Assembly: GCF_003385395.1 (NCBI RefSeq)
Contig: NZ_QNUG01000020.1
Span: 1 to 63,462 of the forward strand
Reading direction: 5' to 3'
From: Epilithonimonas hispanica
GTDB lineage: Bacteria; Bacteroidota; Bacteroidia; Flavobacteriales; Weeksellaceae
DNA: 63,462 bases
Shown here: piece after piece, positions 8,343-16,991 of the stretch
How positions within the stretch are numbered: position 1 is the first letter of the stretch
How the letters are laid out: each line of letters opens with the position of its first letter
Translations under genes and position numbers: made by a program
The notes under the pieces: generated by a model
The model's database searches: none
What the model saw: only the letters and a program-made list of their open reading frames with translations
What the model was told of the DNA's origin: nothing

Positions 8343-10490
8343 TTATTGTTGAGGATTTCTGTCCCAAACTTCAATTCTGAAATCTTTGATTTTTGCATTA
8401 TCCTGAAGACTCTTCAAAAATGCTCCTGTAAACTGCTGAGAAGCTTGCTGAGTTATTGATTCTGTAATCTGTTTGATATCTCCTGGCAATTTGTTTGTCG
8501 TCACAGATTTCTTAACTACAAGATAAACTCCTGTCATACCTTCAACTGGTTGAGACAGTTTGTTAACTCCGTTTCCGAATGCAGCACCAGCAACTTTTGG
8601 TTCCATTGCACCATTTACACTCGGATTGAATAGATTAACTGTTGCACTAGCCTTAGTTACGCCAAGACCTTTTGCAGCTTGATCTAGAGAAGTATATTTT
8701 CCAGCATTGATTTTATCAATGATTTTCTTAGCAAGAACTTTATTTTTAACAATTGGCTCGATTTGATCTCTTACAGTTTCTGGATCTGCAAGACCTTCAT
8801 CTTGTTTTCCTACAACATAAGCTACGATTCTATCACCAGTTCCTTCTACTGTAAAGATATCTGTATCTCCAATATTTCTCTTTTTGTCAAATGCCCAAGC
8901 AATAACATCAGCATCTTTATCCGTTCCAATTCCTGGAAGTGTTCCTTGGAAACGGCCTACAGTTTTAGGATTTTGGAATTGATATTTATTTTTCTCAGCA
9001 AGAGTTTTGAACTGATTAAAAGTTTTACCTTCTGTTTGCTGAATAAATCTTGTAGCTTGAGTCAACACTTGATTTTCTGTTTTATCAGAAGCTTTGATGT
9101 TTTTAGCTAAGTGAGCAATTTTATATTTTAAAGCTTCTGGTCTTTCGTCAACTCTAATAATGTGAAAACCAAAATTGGTTTCAGCTAAACCAATATCACC
9201 TTTTCTGTGCGAAGCTAAAAAGCTAAGATATCCTGGCGCAAAAGGAGAAGAAGGCGTCGTCCAACCCACACTTCCTTTTCTCTCAACAGCATTGGGTTCA
9301 TCTGATTGCTTCAAATCTTCTTCAAATTTTGCTGGATTTGCTTTAACTTCTGCTAAAATTTTATCTGCCAAAACTTTTGCTTCTTCTTTAGTTCTAGTTG
9401 CCGTAGATCTCTCCGCTCCTTTATAACCAATCAAAATATGACTAGAACTAACTGAATCCGAAGGTTTCATCTGTTTATCCAAAACTTTAGAAACAACATA
9501 AAGATTCTGTTCTTTATATGGTCCAAAAGCTTGTCCGATAGTAGCTGTAGCAACTTTATCTTTAATTTCCGTTGGCAATTGGGAAGGTGTTACGTATTGA
9601 GGAATAAATGGCACATCAGAATTAAGCTCTACAAACATAGAATCGTTCTTTGTATTCTGGAAGTTTTCAGTTCCGCCAGAAGCGTCTGTTCCTTTAAGGT
9701 AAAGTTTGTTCAACTCGTTCAAAGTTGCAGCATCATCCTGAGGACTTGGTGTAGCCGGGAAATAAGCGTAAGCTAAATTTCTGCTTGCAGTTGCTTTAAA
9801 TCTGGTAGGATGCAATTTGATGTAATCCGCAAGATCCTGAGTAGTCACTTTTACATCATTTTTCTTAGAAAACTCTAAATAATCTACTTTTACAAAATCG
9901 ATGTTGGCCATCTCATCACGGAATTTGATCATCAATTCCGCTTCTTTTTTGCTTGTAGTAATTCCAGACGTGATGTTACCAAAAAGCATTCTCGCCATCA
10001 TTCTGTACTCGATTGCTTTTCTGTTTTTCAACCAGAAATTATAATTTTCAGGATTCGTAGCCTGAGATTTTTCTATCTCAGATTTAATTTCCTGAAGTTT
10101 GAAGTTTCCTTTCTCATCAAAATATTGTTGATTCTGCGCAAAAATAGGATCATATTGTAATTGGCTCCAGAAGATATCGTCTGTCAACTTAAGCCCCATT
10201 TTTTCAAATTGTTGTTTAATCAATTTTGATTGTACAAGAATCTGCCAAGCTTGCTCTTCAAGACCTTTTGTAGGTTGACCTTGTTGCTGAGCCTGTTGTT
10301 GCATTATGAAAAGCTGGTCGTTGAACTCGTCTCTGGTAATATCTTCACCATTCACCTTACCAAAAACGTTCGGATTCTTTGAAAACATCTTATCAAAAGT
10401 ATCCGCATTGAAAAGAAATGATACCAATCCTAGTGCTATTACACCTAATAGTAGCCAAGACCTTTTTCTAATTTCACCTAAAATTGCCAT
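8343..10490 (-). CDS. Membrane-anchored peptidyl-prolyl isomerase (PpiD/SurA-like)
   Basis: A 715-residue envelope folding factor. One N-terminal membrane anchor (about residues 11-30, after MAILGEIRKRSW) is followed by a SurA_N-type chaperone region starting FGKVNGEDITRDEFNDQL. A parvulin domain at about 345-450 shows SSSHILIGYKG and GDIGLAETNFGFHIIRV, and a second parvulin-like or NC domain follows in the last third. Length and order agree with PpiD. It would assist folding of outer-membrane and periplasmic proteins. Transcribed alone: it has a terminator after it and the Spy-like gene upstream has its own. The closest -7-like sequence (TATTTTCG) has one mismatch. Confidence 0.92.
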   Translation of the reverse strand: MAILGEIRKRSWLLLGVIALGLVSFLFNADTFDKMFSKNPNVFGKVNGEDITRDEFNDQLFIMQQQAQQQGQPTKGLEEQAWQILVQSKLIKQQFEKMGLKLTDDIFWSQLQYDPIFAQNQQYFDEKGNFKLQEIKSEIEKSQATNPENYNFWLKNRKAIEYRMMARMLFGNITSGITTSKKEAELMIKFRDEMANIDFVKVDYLEFSKKNDVKVTTQDLADYIKLHPTRFKATASRNLAYAYFPATPSPQDDAATLNELNKLYLKGTDASGGTENFQNTKNDSMFVELNSDVPFIPQYVTPSQLPTEIKDKVATATIGQAFGPYKEQNLYVVSKVLDKQMKPSDSVSSSHILIGYKGAERSTATRTKEEAKVLADKILAEVKANPAKFEEDLKQSDEPNAVERKGSVGWTTPSSPFAPGYLSFLASHRKGDIGLAETNFGFHIIRVDERPEALKYKIAHLAKNIKASDKTENQVLTQATRFIQQTEGKTFNQFKTLAEKNKYQFQNPKTVGRFQGTLPGIGTDKDADVIAWAFDKKRNIGDTDIFTVEGTGDRIVAYVVGKQDEGLADPETVRDQIEPIVKNKVLAKKIIDKINAGKYTSLDQAAKGLGVTKASATVNLFNPSVNGAMEPKVAGAAFGNGVNKLSQPVEGMTGVYLVVKKSVTTNKLPGDIKQITESITQQASQQFTGAFLKSLQDNAKIKDFRIEVWDRNPQQ

Positions 10491-10591
10491 TTTATGTTAT
10501 ATGTTTATAATAGTGTGCGAAAATACATATTTTTAACATAATAGGAAAATTATTTGCAGACAATTGCAAATGTGAAAGATAAAATAAAAAA

Positions 10592-10612
10592 AACCTCTAA
10601 AAATTAGAGGTT
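10592..10612 (-). terminator. Terminator of the ECF sigma operon
   Basis: Perfect stem AACCTCTAA / TTAGAGGTT with a 3-base loop, followed by a run of T on the minus strand, 7 bases beyond the last stop codon. Confidence 0.75.
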
Positions 10613-10619
10613 CGTTAAT

Positions 10620-11228
10620 CTATTTATCGTTTTTCTTATCAAGTATTTTGTCTCGCATTTTTCCCTCATTTTGGAAAAGCTTCAAAACTTGTTGAGGTGT
10701 AAGAATTTTTAAAAATTTATCCGCATAAATCTTTCTATTATTAAGCAATTGCTGACCAACATCAAAACTCTGATTCAGTCTATTGGTTGCCTCCTCATCT
10801 GATAGTTTTTCAAAATTCTTATCAGAATGGAATTTTTCCTTTATCTGTTTCTGATTACTCTGATACTCCGCAAAGAGACTTTTAAATTCATCTTGTTTCT
10901 CTTCCGGAATACCAAGGTCATCAATAGCTATATTTTCTTTCATTTTTTGAAGAAAAACAGAACGTTCTTTCACAGACATATTGCTAACCGCAGATCTTTT
11001 TTCATCCATATTCATCGTCCTCCATTCAGATGCTCTAGGAATAGTTGTAGTAGTTTGTCTTTGATAAGTTCCGGATGGAGACAAAGATGGCGCAGAACCA
11101 CTTCTTAAAGCAGAATTGGTATTACTTCGTTGAGTTGTAGCTGTATTTCCTGTTCTACGTTCTTGTCCTCTTACCGTATGTGCAGAAAATAATCCCACAA
11201 TCAGAATAGTCAATAACAATTTTTTCAT
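10620..11228 (-). CDS. Secreted Spy/CpxP-like periplasmic protein
   Basis: A 202-residue protein with a signal peptide (MKKLLLTILIVGLFSAHTVRG) and a Ser/Thr/Arg-rich linker to about residue 65. A helical region follows with LTPQQVLKLFQNE near the end, the pattern seen in Spy/CpxP and 'heavy-metal sensor' periplasmic proteins. It is the last gene of a cassette with an ECF sigma factor and a one-pass membrane protein (18-base gap). By analogy with CnrX it may be the periplasmic sensor or chaperone arm of that system. The metal ligands of CnrX were not recognised, so a metal role is only a guess. Confidence 0.75.
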   Translation of the reverse strand: MKKLLLTILIVGLFSAHTVRGQERRTGNTATTQRSNTNSALRSGSAPSLSPSGTYQRQTTTTIPRASEWRTMNMDEKRSAVSNMSVKERSVFLQKMKENIAIDDLGIPEEKQDEFKSLFAEYQSNQKQIKEKFHSDKNFEKLSDEEATNRLNQSFDVGQQLLNNRKIYADKFLKILTPQQVLKLFQNEGKMRDKILDKKNDK

Positions 11229-11246
11229 CTCTCTAATATTTTGTTA

Positions 11247-11834
11247 TTAATTATAAAGGTCAAGATAAACATCTTGTTCACTGTTTCTATCAATATCTTT
11301 TATCTGATCAGGTGTGAAAGCTGCAAGAACCTTTTCAACTTCCGATTCAGATTTTCTTTTCGTTTCTACTGCATAATCTTGCCTGTCTGTATTATCAAAT
11401 CCATTGTTTTTTCGATTATCAGACTTTGACAAATTAGCAATCGCCGGATGCAATTTCAAATGCTCAACTTTATGTTCAGCTGATTGAGATGGATTTGAAA
11501 CCATATTCATATTATTATCAGCCATTGCACTTGTAAATTTTTGTTCTGTAGAATGGATTTCGTAAACACTGTCAACAATTGGTTTTTGTTGAGCCATTTG
11601 CATTTCAGGATTATAATTAAGGCCTAAAAATGCAGTAATCCCAGCAATCATAACAACTGCTGCGGCAGCAACCCATTTAAAATTCAGAGAGAAAACTTTT
11701 GCTTCTTTCTGAACAACAGGATTTTTCTCTCCAATTGTTTTTGAAATCACATTATCCTGAAGCATCTTGAAAAACTCATCCGAAGGTTCCGGATAAGGAT
11801 TTTTTCTGTTCAGTTTTTCTATATCAATTTTCAT
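11247..11834 (-). CDS. One-pass membrane protein, probable anti-sigma factor
   Basis: A 195-residue protein: a cytoplasmic N-terminus of about 50 residues, one transmembrane helix (WVAAAAVVMIAGITAFLGL, about residues 53-72) and a polar periplasmic part. It lies between an ECF sigma gene (75 bases upstream) and a Spy-like gene on the same strand, the usual place and topology for an anti-sigma factor. No zinc-binding HxxxCxxC motif is present, so it is not a ZAS-type anti-sigma. The C-terminus (FTPDQIKDIDRNSEQDVYLDLYN) is acidic. The assignment rests on topology and context. Confidence 0.7.
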   Translation of the reverse strand: MKIDIEKLNRKNPYPEPSDEFFKMLQDNVISKTIGEKNPVVQKEAKVFSLNFKWVAAAAVVMIAGITAFLGLNYNPEMQMAQQKPIVDSVYEIHSTEQKFTSAMADNNMNMVSNPSQSAEHKVEHLKLHPAIANLSKSDNRKNNGFDNTDRQDYAVETKRKSESEVEKVLAAFTPDQIKDIDRNSEQDVYLDLYN

Positions 11835-11909
11835 TTGCTCTTATTTAATTTTTCATTTGTCAAATGCAACGTCAAAAACGTTTCATAATTATTTCTTCTC
11901 TTATTATTT

Positions 11910-12467
11910 TTAAAACTCTTCCGAGTAATTGTCCTTTATATATTGCTCAACTTTATCTTTGGCATAATGATAATTGGTCTTCAAAGTTCCGACCGACATA
12001 TCCAGAATCTTCGAAATTTCCTCATAAGGCAAATCATCATAATACCGCATATTGAAAACCAATTTCTGCTTTTCCGGCAATGTTTGGATTGCTTTCTGTA
12101 GTAGAATCTGTATTTCTTCAGCATCCTTTCCAGCATTATCAGCAACTAGATTCTGCATATAATATTCAGCATCTTCGTCTGTTTTTTTCATCCGGTTCAT
12201 TTTGTTGAGTTGTTGCAAAGATTCGTTGGTTGCAATTCTGTAGAGCCAAGTATACAACTTGCTATCACTCTTGAACTGGTGAATATTCTGATACGCCTTG
12301 ATAAATGTATCCTGTAAAACATCTTGAGCCTGATCGTGGTCAACAATCATCCGTCGGATATGCCAATAAAGACGACTCTGATAGATATCCATCATCGCAC
12401 GCAGACCTTTCTCTACAGTTTGAGGTGCAGTTAAAAGCTTTACAATTTCCTCATCCTTGAGCTTCAT
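11910..12467 (-). CDS. ECF-type RNA polymerase sigma factor
   Basis: A 185-residue sigma-70 family protein. Region 2 includes DQAQDVLQDTFIKAYQNIHQF and YTWLYRIATNE (about residues 42-83). Region 4 includes LPEKQKLVFNMRYYDDLPY and EEISKILDMSVGTLKTN with its helix-turn-helix (about residues 133-170). It directs RNA polymerase to a stress regulon. A TAACTTTG box lies 35 bases upstream. That is the housekeeping type, so at least basal expression is not autoregulated. The downstream membrane and Spy-like proteins probably control its activity. Confidence 0.95.
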   Translation of the reverse strand: MKLKDEEIVKLLTAPQTVEKGLRAMMDIYQSRLYWHIRRMIVDHDQAQDVLQDTFIKAYQNIHQFKSDSKLYTWLYRIATNESLQQLNKMNRMKKTDEDAEYYMQNLVADNAGKDAEEIQILLQKAIQTLPEKQKLVFNMRYYDDLPYEEISKILDMSVGTLKTNYHYAKDKVEQYIKDNYSEEF

Positions 12468-12502
12468 TAAGATGTTTCGTAGTTTTGATTAAAAAATAAG
12501 AC

Positions 12503-12510
12503 CAAAGTTA
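12503..12510 (-). promoter_or_regulatory. Putative -7 box (TAACTTTG) of the ECF operon
   Basis: Exact TAnnTTTG match on the minus strand, 35 bases upstream of the sigma-factor ATG. Confidence 0.5.
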
Positions 12511-12575
12511 AATTTTTTTTTGAATTTTCTTTGAATTTATATTAGACGCAACTATTTCAAGATTAATCAAAACTT

Positions 12576-12583
12576 TATCTTTG
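12576..12583 (+). promoter_or_regulatory. Putative -7 box (TATCTTTG) of the DUF2520 gene
   Basis: Exact TAnnTTTG match, separated from the ATG by only 4 bases, which places the likely transcription start at the start codon. Confidence 0.5.
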
Positions 12584-12587
12584 TTGT

Positions 12588-13337
12588 ATGAAAACAGTTA
12601 TCATCGGCTCTGGAAACGTCGCTTATCACCTCGCGAAAGCTTTTACTCAAAATAATATCGAAGTTCATCAGATTTTTGGACGAAATGAAATTGAATTAAA
12701 AAAAATTTCAGAAGAATTCAACATTCCTTTTTCTGCAAAAAAATTGGAAGACGCAGATTTCTATCTGATTTCTGTTTCGGATTCTTCCGTTGAACAAGTT
12801 TCGGAATTAATTAAAAAAGAAGATGCTTTAGTTGCACATACTTCTGGTTCGCTTCCGATGGAAATTTTGAAAGGTAATTATAGAAAAGCAAATTTTTATC
12901 CTTTGCAGACTTTCTCGAAAACTAAGAATCTCAATTATTCAAAAATTCCTTTTTTCATAGAAGCAGAAAATCAGATTGATGAAAAATCATTATTTGAATT
13001 GGCTTCGATTATTTCTGAAAATGTTGAAACTTCGGATTACGAAAGACGAAAATACATCCATCTGACAGCCGTTTTCGCCTGCAACTTTGTGAATCATCTT
13101 TTTGCAAGAGCTAAAGAAATTTCAGATTCTCAGAATTTAGACTTTAATTATTTTATTCCTTTGATTGATGAAACTGTTGAGAAAATTCATCATTTAGAAC
13201 CAAAATCTGCTCAAACCGGACCGGCCGTAAGAGGAGATGAAAGAGTTCTAAAACTTCACGAAGATCTGATTACTGATGAAGAACATTTGAAAATATATCA
13301 ATTGATGAATGAATCGATAAAAAAAATGTATCAATAA
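12588..13337 (+). CDS. Rossmann-fold DUF2520 protein (ProC/F420-type oxidoreductase-like)
   Basis: A 249-residue soluble protein. The N-terminal NAD(P)-binding fold starts with VIIGSGNVAYHLAKAF (GSGNVA dinucleotide loop). AHTSGSLPME and FYPLQTFSK follow before an all-helical C-terminal domain at about residues 145-249 (AVFACNFVNHLF, SAQTGPAVRGD), the DUF2520 signature. The fold resembles pyrroline-5-carboxylate reductase and 6-phosphogluconate dehydrogenase, but the substrate is unknown. The -7 box ends 4 bases before the ATG. It stands alone on the plus strand, 57 bases before the GLPGLI gene. Confidence 0.88.
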   Translation: MKTVIIGSGNVAYHLAKAFTQNNIEVHQIFGRNEIELKKISEEFNIPFSAKKLEDADFYLISVSDSSVEQVSELIKKEDALVAHTSGSLPMEILKGNYRKANFYPLQTFSKTKNLNYSKIPFFIEAENQIDEKSLFELASIISENVETSDYERRKYIHLTAVFACNFVNHLFARAKEISDSQNLDFNYFIPLIDETVEKIHHLEPKSAQTGPAVRGDERVLKLHEDLITDEEHLKIYQLMNESIKKMYQ

Positions 13338-13394
13338 TTCTGTAACATTTTTCAGAATCTTGCACTAATTAGTCATAAACAAGAAAATAAAAAT

Positions 13395-14291
13395 ATGAAA
13401 TCTCTCAAAAAATTAGTCATTCTTCCTTTGTTATTATTAGGATTAATGGTTTCTGCACAAGAAACAGCCAACCGTTTCTTTTATGAATTAACATATAAAC
13501 CCAAAAAGGATTCTGCAAGATTGGACAAAGTAATGACAACGCTTGACATTGCTAAAGACAAATCAATTTATCAGGATTTCACTTTGCCTGCACAAGATTC
13601 TATCATCAAATCTGCAGTTGAAGAAATGGAGAAAACAAAGACTTTTAAGGATATGTCCAAAATTATAAAATGGCCAAAGTTCTCCTATAAAATCTACAAA
13701 AACTATCCTGCAATGACAGAAATGTATGTTGACAGAATCAACAGAAATCTTTTTGCATACGATGAAACAATTAAATTCGATTGGAAAATTCTTACAGAAC
13801 AAGAAAAAATCGGAACTTATAACACACAGAAAGCTACAACTGAATTTGGAGGAAGAAAATGGACAGCTTGGTTCTCAACTGATATTCCTTTCCAAGACGG
13901 ACCTTATAAATTCTACGGATTACCTGGATTAATCGTAAAAATTGAAGATGACGAGAAAAATTATTCTTGGTTACTATCTGGTAACAAAACCGTGAAAGAC
14001 TGGAAAGAATTCACTTATGCGGAAGAAGTGAATGCAAAATTCGGAATGAGTAATGAAAAGAAAACGATTGCCAAAGATAAATTCGAAAAAGCTTACGCTG
14101 CTTTCAAACAAGACCCAATGGCAGAAGTAAGAACTCAAGTTCCACAAAATATGCTTTCAATGAAAATGCCAGGAAGCGATCTTACTATTGGAGAAATGCT
14201 GAAGAATCAAGAGAAAATGCTCAACGATTTCTTCAAATCTACAGACAATCCAATAGAAGTTCCGCAAATAACGGAGAAAAAGAAAAAATAA
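13395..14291 (+). CDS. GLPGLI family secreted protein
   Basis: A 298-residue protein with a signal peptide (MKSLKKLVILPLLLLGLMVSAQ) and the family-defining motif YGLPGLI near residue 175, preceded by WTAWFSTDIPFQDGPYKF. GLPGLI proteins are abundant in Bacteroidota; their function is unknown, and they are probably periplasmic or outer-membrane associated. The C-terminus ends in a lysine-rich tail with no type IX sorting domain. A strong terminator follows directly, so the gene is probably monocistronic or ends a transcript from the DUF2520 gene. Confidence 0.93.
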   Translation: MKSLKKLVILPLLLLGLMVSAQETANRFFYELTYKPKKDSARLDKVMTTLDIAKDKSIYQDFTLPAQDSIIKSAVEEMEKTKTFKDMSKIIKWPKFSYKIYKNYPAMTEMYVDRINRNLFAYDETIKFDWKILTEQEKIGTYNTQKATTEFGGRKWTAWFSTDIPFQDGPYKFYGLPGLIVKIEDDEKNYSWLLSGNKTVKDWKEFTYAEEVNAKFGMSNEKKTIAKDKFEKAYAAFKQDPMAEVRTQVPQNMLSMKMPGSDLTIGEMLKNQEKMLNDFFKSTDNPIEVPQITEKKKK

Positions 14292-14295
14292 ATAT

Positions 14296-14324
14296 AAAAC
14301 CGGAAATTAGTTTCCGGTTTTTTT
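14296..14324 (+). terminator. Terminator of the GLPGLI gene
   Basis: Perfect stem AAAACCGGAAA / TTTCCGGTTTT with a 4-base loop and a T run, 5 bases after the stop codon. Confidence 0.85.
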
Positions 14325-14360
14325 ATGACAACATCTTATTTAGATTAATTTAAAATAGGT

Positions 14361-14368
14361 TATCTTTG
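14361..14368 (+). promoter_or_regulatory. Putative -7 box (TATCTTTG) of the feo operon
   Basis: Exact TAnnTTTG match, 19 bases upstream of the proposed TTG start of feoA. No Fur-box-like palindrome was recognised nearby. Confidence 0.55.
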
Positions 14369-14387
14369 TAGTCCAAAAATTTTAGTC

Positions 14388-14642
14388 TTGCAAACAAAAC
14401 ACACCGATAAACTCTGTTGTTTTCCGAAAAATAAAATCGGGAAAATTCTTGGTTACGACAACGAAAACCTTCAGATGCCAACCAAAATAATCGAAATGGG
14501 ATTGCTTCCGGAAACCACTTTCAGAGTTCTTTATCAGGCGCCTTTCAATGGACCTCTTTATATAGAATATGGTTCGGATAAAACCAGAATCGCCCTAAGA
14601 GAAGCAGAAGCAAGATTTATTAAGGTAGAAGTTTCGGAATGA
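14388..14642 (+). CDS. feoA: Ferrous iron transport protein A
   Basis: An 84-residue SH3-like FeoA domain: KIGKILGYDNENLQMPTKI, then IEMGLLPETTFRVLYQAPF, matching the family's L-x-MG-hydrophobic-P-G pattern with E at the usual G. FeoA helps the FeoB Fe2+ channel. The best start is TTG: the first in-frame ATG is at codon 26 and would delete the conserved first strand. It follows a good -7 box by 19 bases. The stop overlaps the feoB ATG (ATGA), a sign of translational coupling. Confidence 0.85.
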   Translation: MQTKHTDKLCCFPKNKIGKILGYDNENLQMPTKIIEMGLLPETTFRVLYQAPFNGPLYIEYGSDKTRIALREAEARFIKVEVSE

Positions 14643-16669
14643 TGCAGGACAAAAAACAAAAACAAATTCTATTGGTAGGAAATCCCAATGTCGGGAAATC
14701 TACACTTTTCAATATCCTTTGTAACAGAAAACAAAAAACGGGAAATTATGCTGGTGTAACTGTTGCCAGCCATTCCGGAAATTATATTTACAAAAATGAG
14801 GAAGTCGAAGTTATCGATTTACCTGGTTCTTACAGCATTTATCCAACTTCGGAAGATGAAGCTATTTTTTCTCGTTATCTAATTCAGGAAGATTATTCTG
14901 GTGTTGTTTATATTGCTGATGCCATTAATATGAGAAGAAGCTTGCTTCTTTTTCAGCAGATTCTGGATTTGGGAATTCCTGTGATTTTGGTTGTCAACCA
15001 AGTGGATGAAGCCGAAAAGCGAGGAATCAAAATTGACATTTCCAAACTTTCAGAGATTCTGAATATCCCGGTTTTTGAGACCAATGCAAAACAAAATCTT
15101 GGAATAGAAATAGTCCGTGAAGCAGTTTTTAATAATGAATTTAAAATTTCCGAAACCAATTCTTTCGAAATTCCATTAGAACAAAAATCTTTGGTTTATA
15201 AAGTTTCATCTAATACTTCAGAAAAGAATCTTTACAAAATCTGGACACTTTTAGCCGCAGATACTTATCTCGGAAAAATTGAAAACATCCACGAGATTAT
15301 TACTCAGGAAGATTCAAAATGCAGTGTTCCAAAACGTTTACAAATTACTGAAACCGTAAGACGTTATCAGAATATTGATAAGATCACTTCCGAAATCACA
15401 GAGAAAAAACCTCAATTAAAAGAATTATTGACTGAAAAACTAGACAAAGTTCTGGTTCATAAAGTTTGGGGTTATGTTGTTTTCTTATTGATTCTATTAT
15501 TAATTTTTCAGAGCGTTTTCTTCCTTGCAGAATATCCGATGACTTGGATTGAAGATCTTTTCACTTGGTTATCAGAATTTTCAGGAGAACATCTTCCGGA
15601 AGGCCCAATTAATTCTTTGGTTTCAAGCGGAATTATTCCGGGAATTGGAGGGATTTTGGTTTTTGCACCGCAGATTGGGATTCTTCTTTATTTCCTTTAT
15701 CTTTTGGAAGATTCCGGATATATGGCGAGAGTTGTTTTCCTGATGGACAGAATGCTGAGACCTTTCGGTTTGAATGGAAAAAGTATTGTTCCATTGATTT
15801 CCGGAACAGCTTGCGCAATTCCTGCGATTATGTCTACCAGAAACATCGAAAATGTTAAAGAACGGTTGATTACTATTCTAGTAACACCATTTATGACTTG
15901 CTCTGCCAGACTTCCTATTTACAGTATTATTATCGGATTGATTATTCCTGATAACAATTTTTTAGGTATCAAATACAGAGCAATTGCTTTAATGATAATG
16001 TATCTATTAGGTTTTTTAATGGCGTTGATATCATCCTTTATTCTGAAAAGTTTCATCAAAACCAAAATCAAGAGTTTCTTGGTAATGGATTTACCGACTT
16101 ACAAAATGCCCTTGTTCGGATATGATTTCAAATTAGTTTTGGGTAAAGTTTGGGAATTTATTTCCGGAGCCGGAAAAGTAATTTTCACGGTTAGTATTAT
16201 TCTTTGGGCTTTGAGCTATTTTGGCCCGCCACAACATAAAGATGAATTGGTAGCAACAGAATCTTCCCTTGACCATTCTTATCTTGGAAGAATTGGTAGA
16301 ACGATGGAACCAGCAATTGCGCCACTAGGTTACGATTGGAAAATGGGCATCGGAATCCTGACAAGTTTTGCAGCAAGAGAGGTTTTCGTAGGAACATTAT
16401 CAACGCTTTACAGTCTTGACGATGAAGCTCCCGAAGGAAAATTGATTGAGAAAATGAGATTGGACGTTCATCCAAACGGTGACAAAGTTTTCAGTTTTGC
16501 GACTGGTGTTTCAATTTTACTTTTCTATGCTTTTGCAATGCAATGTATCTCCACGATTGCAGTAGTTTACAGAGAAACCAAAAGTTTGAAATGGACAATG
16601 TTACAAACCGTTTCGATGACATTTTTGGCATATTTTTCGGCATTGATTATTTATCAGATTTTAAAATAA
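14639..16669 (+). CDS. feoB: Ferrous iron transporter FeoB
   Basis: A 676-residue Fe2+ transporter. The N-terminal G domain has the P-loop GNPNVGKST (about residues 14-22), DLPGSYS (G3) and VNQVDEAEKRG (G4 region, NQxD). A helical linker and a membrane part with two Gate (nucleoside-recognition) domains follow, with GTACAIPAIMSTR and PFMTCSARLPIY containing the conserved pore cysteines. Length fits a compact FeoB. It overlaps feoA by 4 bases and is followed 24 bases later by a tiny Cys-rich membrane protein. Iron import would be induced under low oxygen or iron limitation, but no regulator site is visible. Confidence 0.97.
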   Translation: MMQDKKQKQILLVGNPNVGKSTLFNILCNRKQKTGNYAGVTVASHSGNYIYKNEEVEVIDLPGSYSIYPTSEDEAIFSRYLIQEDYSGVVYIADAINMRRSLLLFQQILDLGIPVILVVNQVDEAEKRGIKIDISKLSEILNIPVFETNAKQNLGIEIVREAVFNNEFKISETNSFEIPLEQKSLVYKVSSNTSEKNLYKIWTLLAADTYLGKIENIHEIITQEDSKCSVPKRLQITETVRRYQNIDKITSEITEKKPQLKELLTEKLDKVLVHKVWGYVVFLLILLLIFQSVFFLAEYPMTWIEDLFTWLSEFSGEHLPEGPINSLVSSGIIPGIGGILVFAPQIGILLYFLYLLEDSGYMARVVFLMDRMLRPFGLNGKSIVPLISGTACAIPAIMSTRNIENVKERLITILVTPFMTCSARLPIYSIIIGLIIPDNNFLGIKYRAIALMIMYLLGFLMALISSFILKSFIKTKIKSFLVMDLPTYKMPLFGYDFKLVLGKVWEFISGAGKVIFTVSIILWALSYFGPPQHKDELVATESSLDHSYLGRIGRTMEPAIAPLGYDWKMGIGILTSFAAREVFVGTLSTLYSLDDEAPEGKLIEKMRLDVHPNGDKVFSFATGVSILLFYAFAMQCISTIAVVYRETKSLKWTMLQTVSMTFLAYFSALIIYQILK

Positions 16670-16693
16670 ATTTATCTTAAAGGTAGAAAAATT

Positions 16694-16837
16694 ATGGACA
16701 GTTCATTAATTCTGCAATATGTGATTGTCGGGCTTTTGGTTCTGACATCTTTGTATGCTATTATCCGTAAATTTTCAAAAACGTTTTCTAAGAAGAAAAA
16801 TGGGAAAGGTTGCGGTTCGGATTGCGGATGTTCTTAA
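16694..16837 (+). CDS. FeoB-associated Cys-rich membrane protein
   Basis: A 47-residue protein: one transmembrane helix (about residues 5-24, LILQYVIVGLLVLTSLYAII), a basic stretch, and a C-terminal GCGSDCGCS with three cysteines. This matches the FeoB-associated Cys-rich membrane protein family, which sits after feoB in many Bacteroidota and Firmicutes and may take the place of FeoC. It starts 24 bases after feoB and precedes a strong terminator, so feoA-feoB and this gene form one operon. Biochemical role unknown; Fe2+ or Fe-S binding is plausible. Confidence 0.88.
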   Translation: MDSSLILQYVIVGLLVLTSLYAIIRKFSKTFSKKKNGKGCGSDCGCS

Positions 16838-16910
16838 ATTCAGTAATATGTAATTAATCGCAAACATTTTTTTAAAGAAAAAAGGAAAAAATTACGATTA
16901 TTCTTAAATC

Positions 16911-16943
16911 AAAAAGTGTTCACACCGAACACTTTTATTTTTT
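16911..16943 (+). terminator. Terminator of the feo operon
   Basis: Perfect 10-bp stem AAAAGTGTTC / GAACACTTTT with a 5-base loop and a T-rich tail. Confidence 0.85.
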
Positions 16944-16962
16944 TCCGATTGCGAGATTATCG

Positions 16963-16970
16963 TATTTTTG
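16963..16970 (+). promoter_or_regulatory. Putative -7 box (TATTTTTG) of the glmM-type gene
   Basis: Exact TAnnTTTG match, 21 bases before the ATG at 16992. A TTG at 16968 in the same frame lies inside this box, which argues against the longer reading. Confidence 0.6.
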
Positions 16971-16991
16971 TCAAACCTTAAAAACTATAAA

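Noticed and set aside
14325-14387. Fur box or iron-responsive operator before feoA
   Set aside because: No palindrome resembling the GATAATGAT consensus could be found; only the -7 box is supported.
16968-16991. Longer N-terminus of the glmM-type protein from a TTG start
   Set aside because: The TTG lies inside the TATTTTTG -7 box, so it would not be in the transcript; ATG at 16992 matches the family start.
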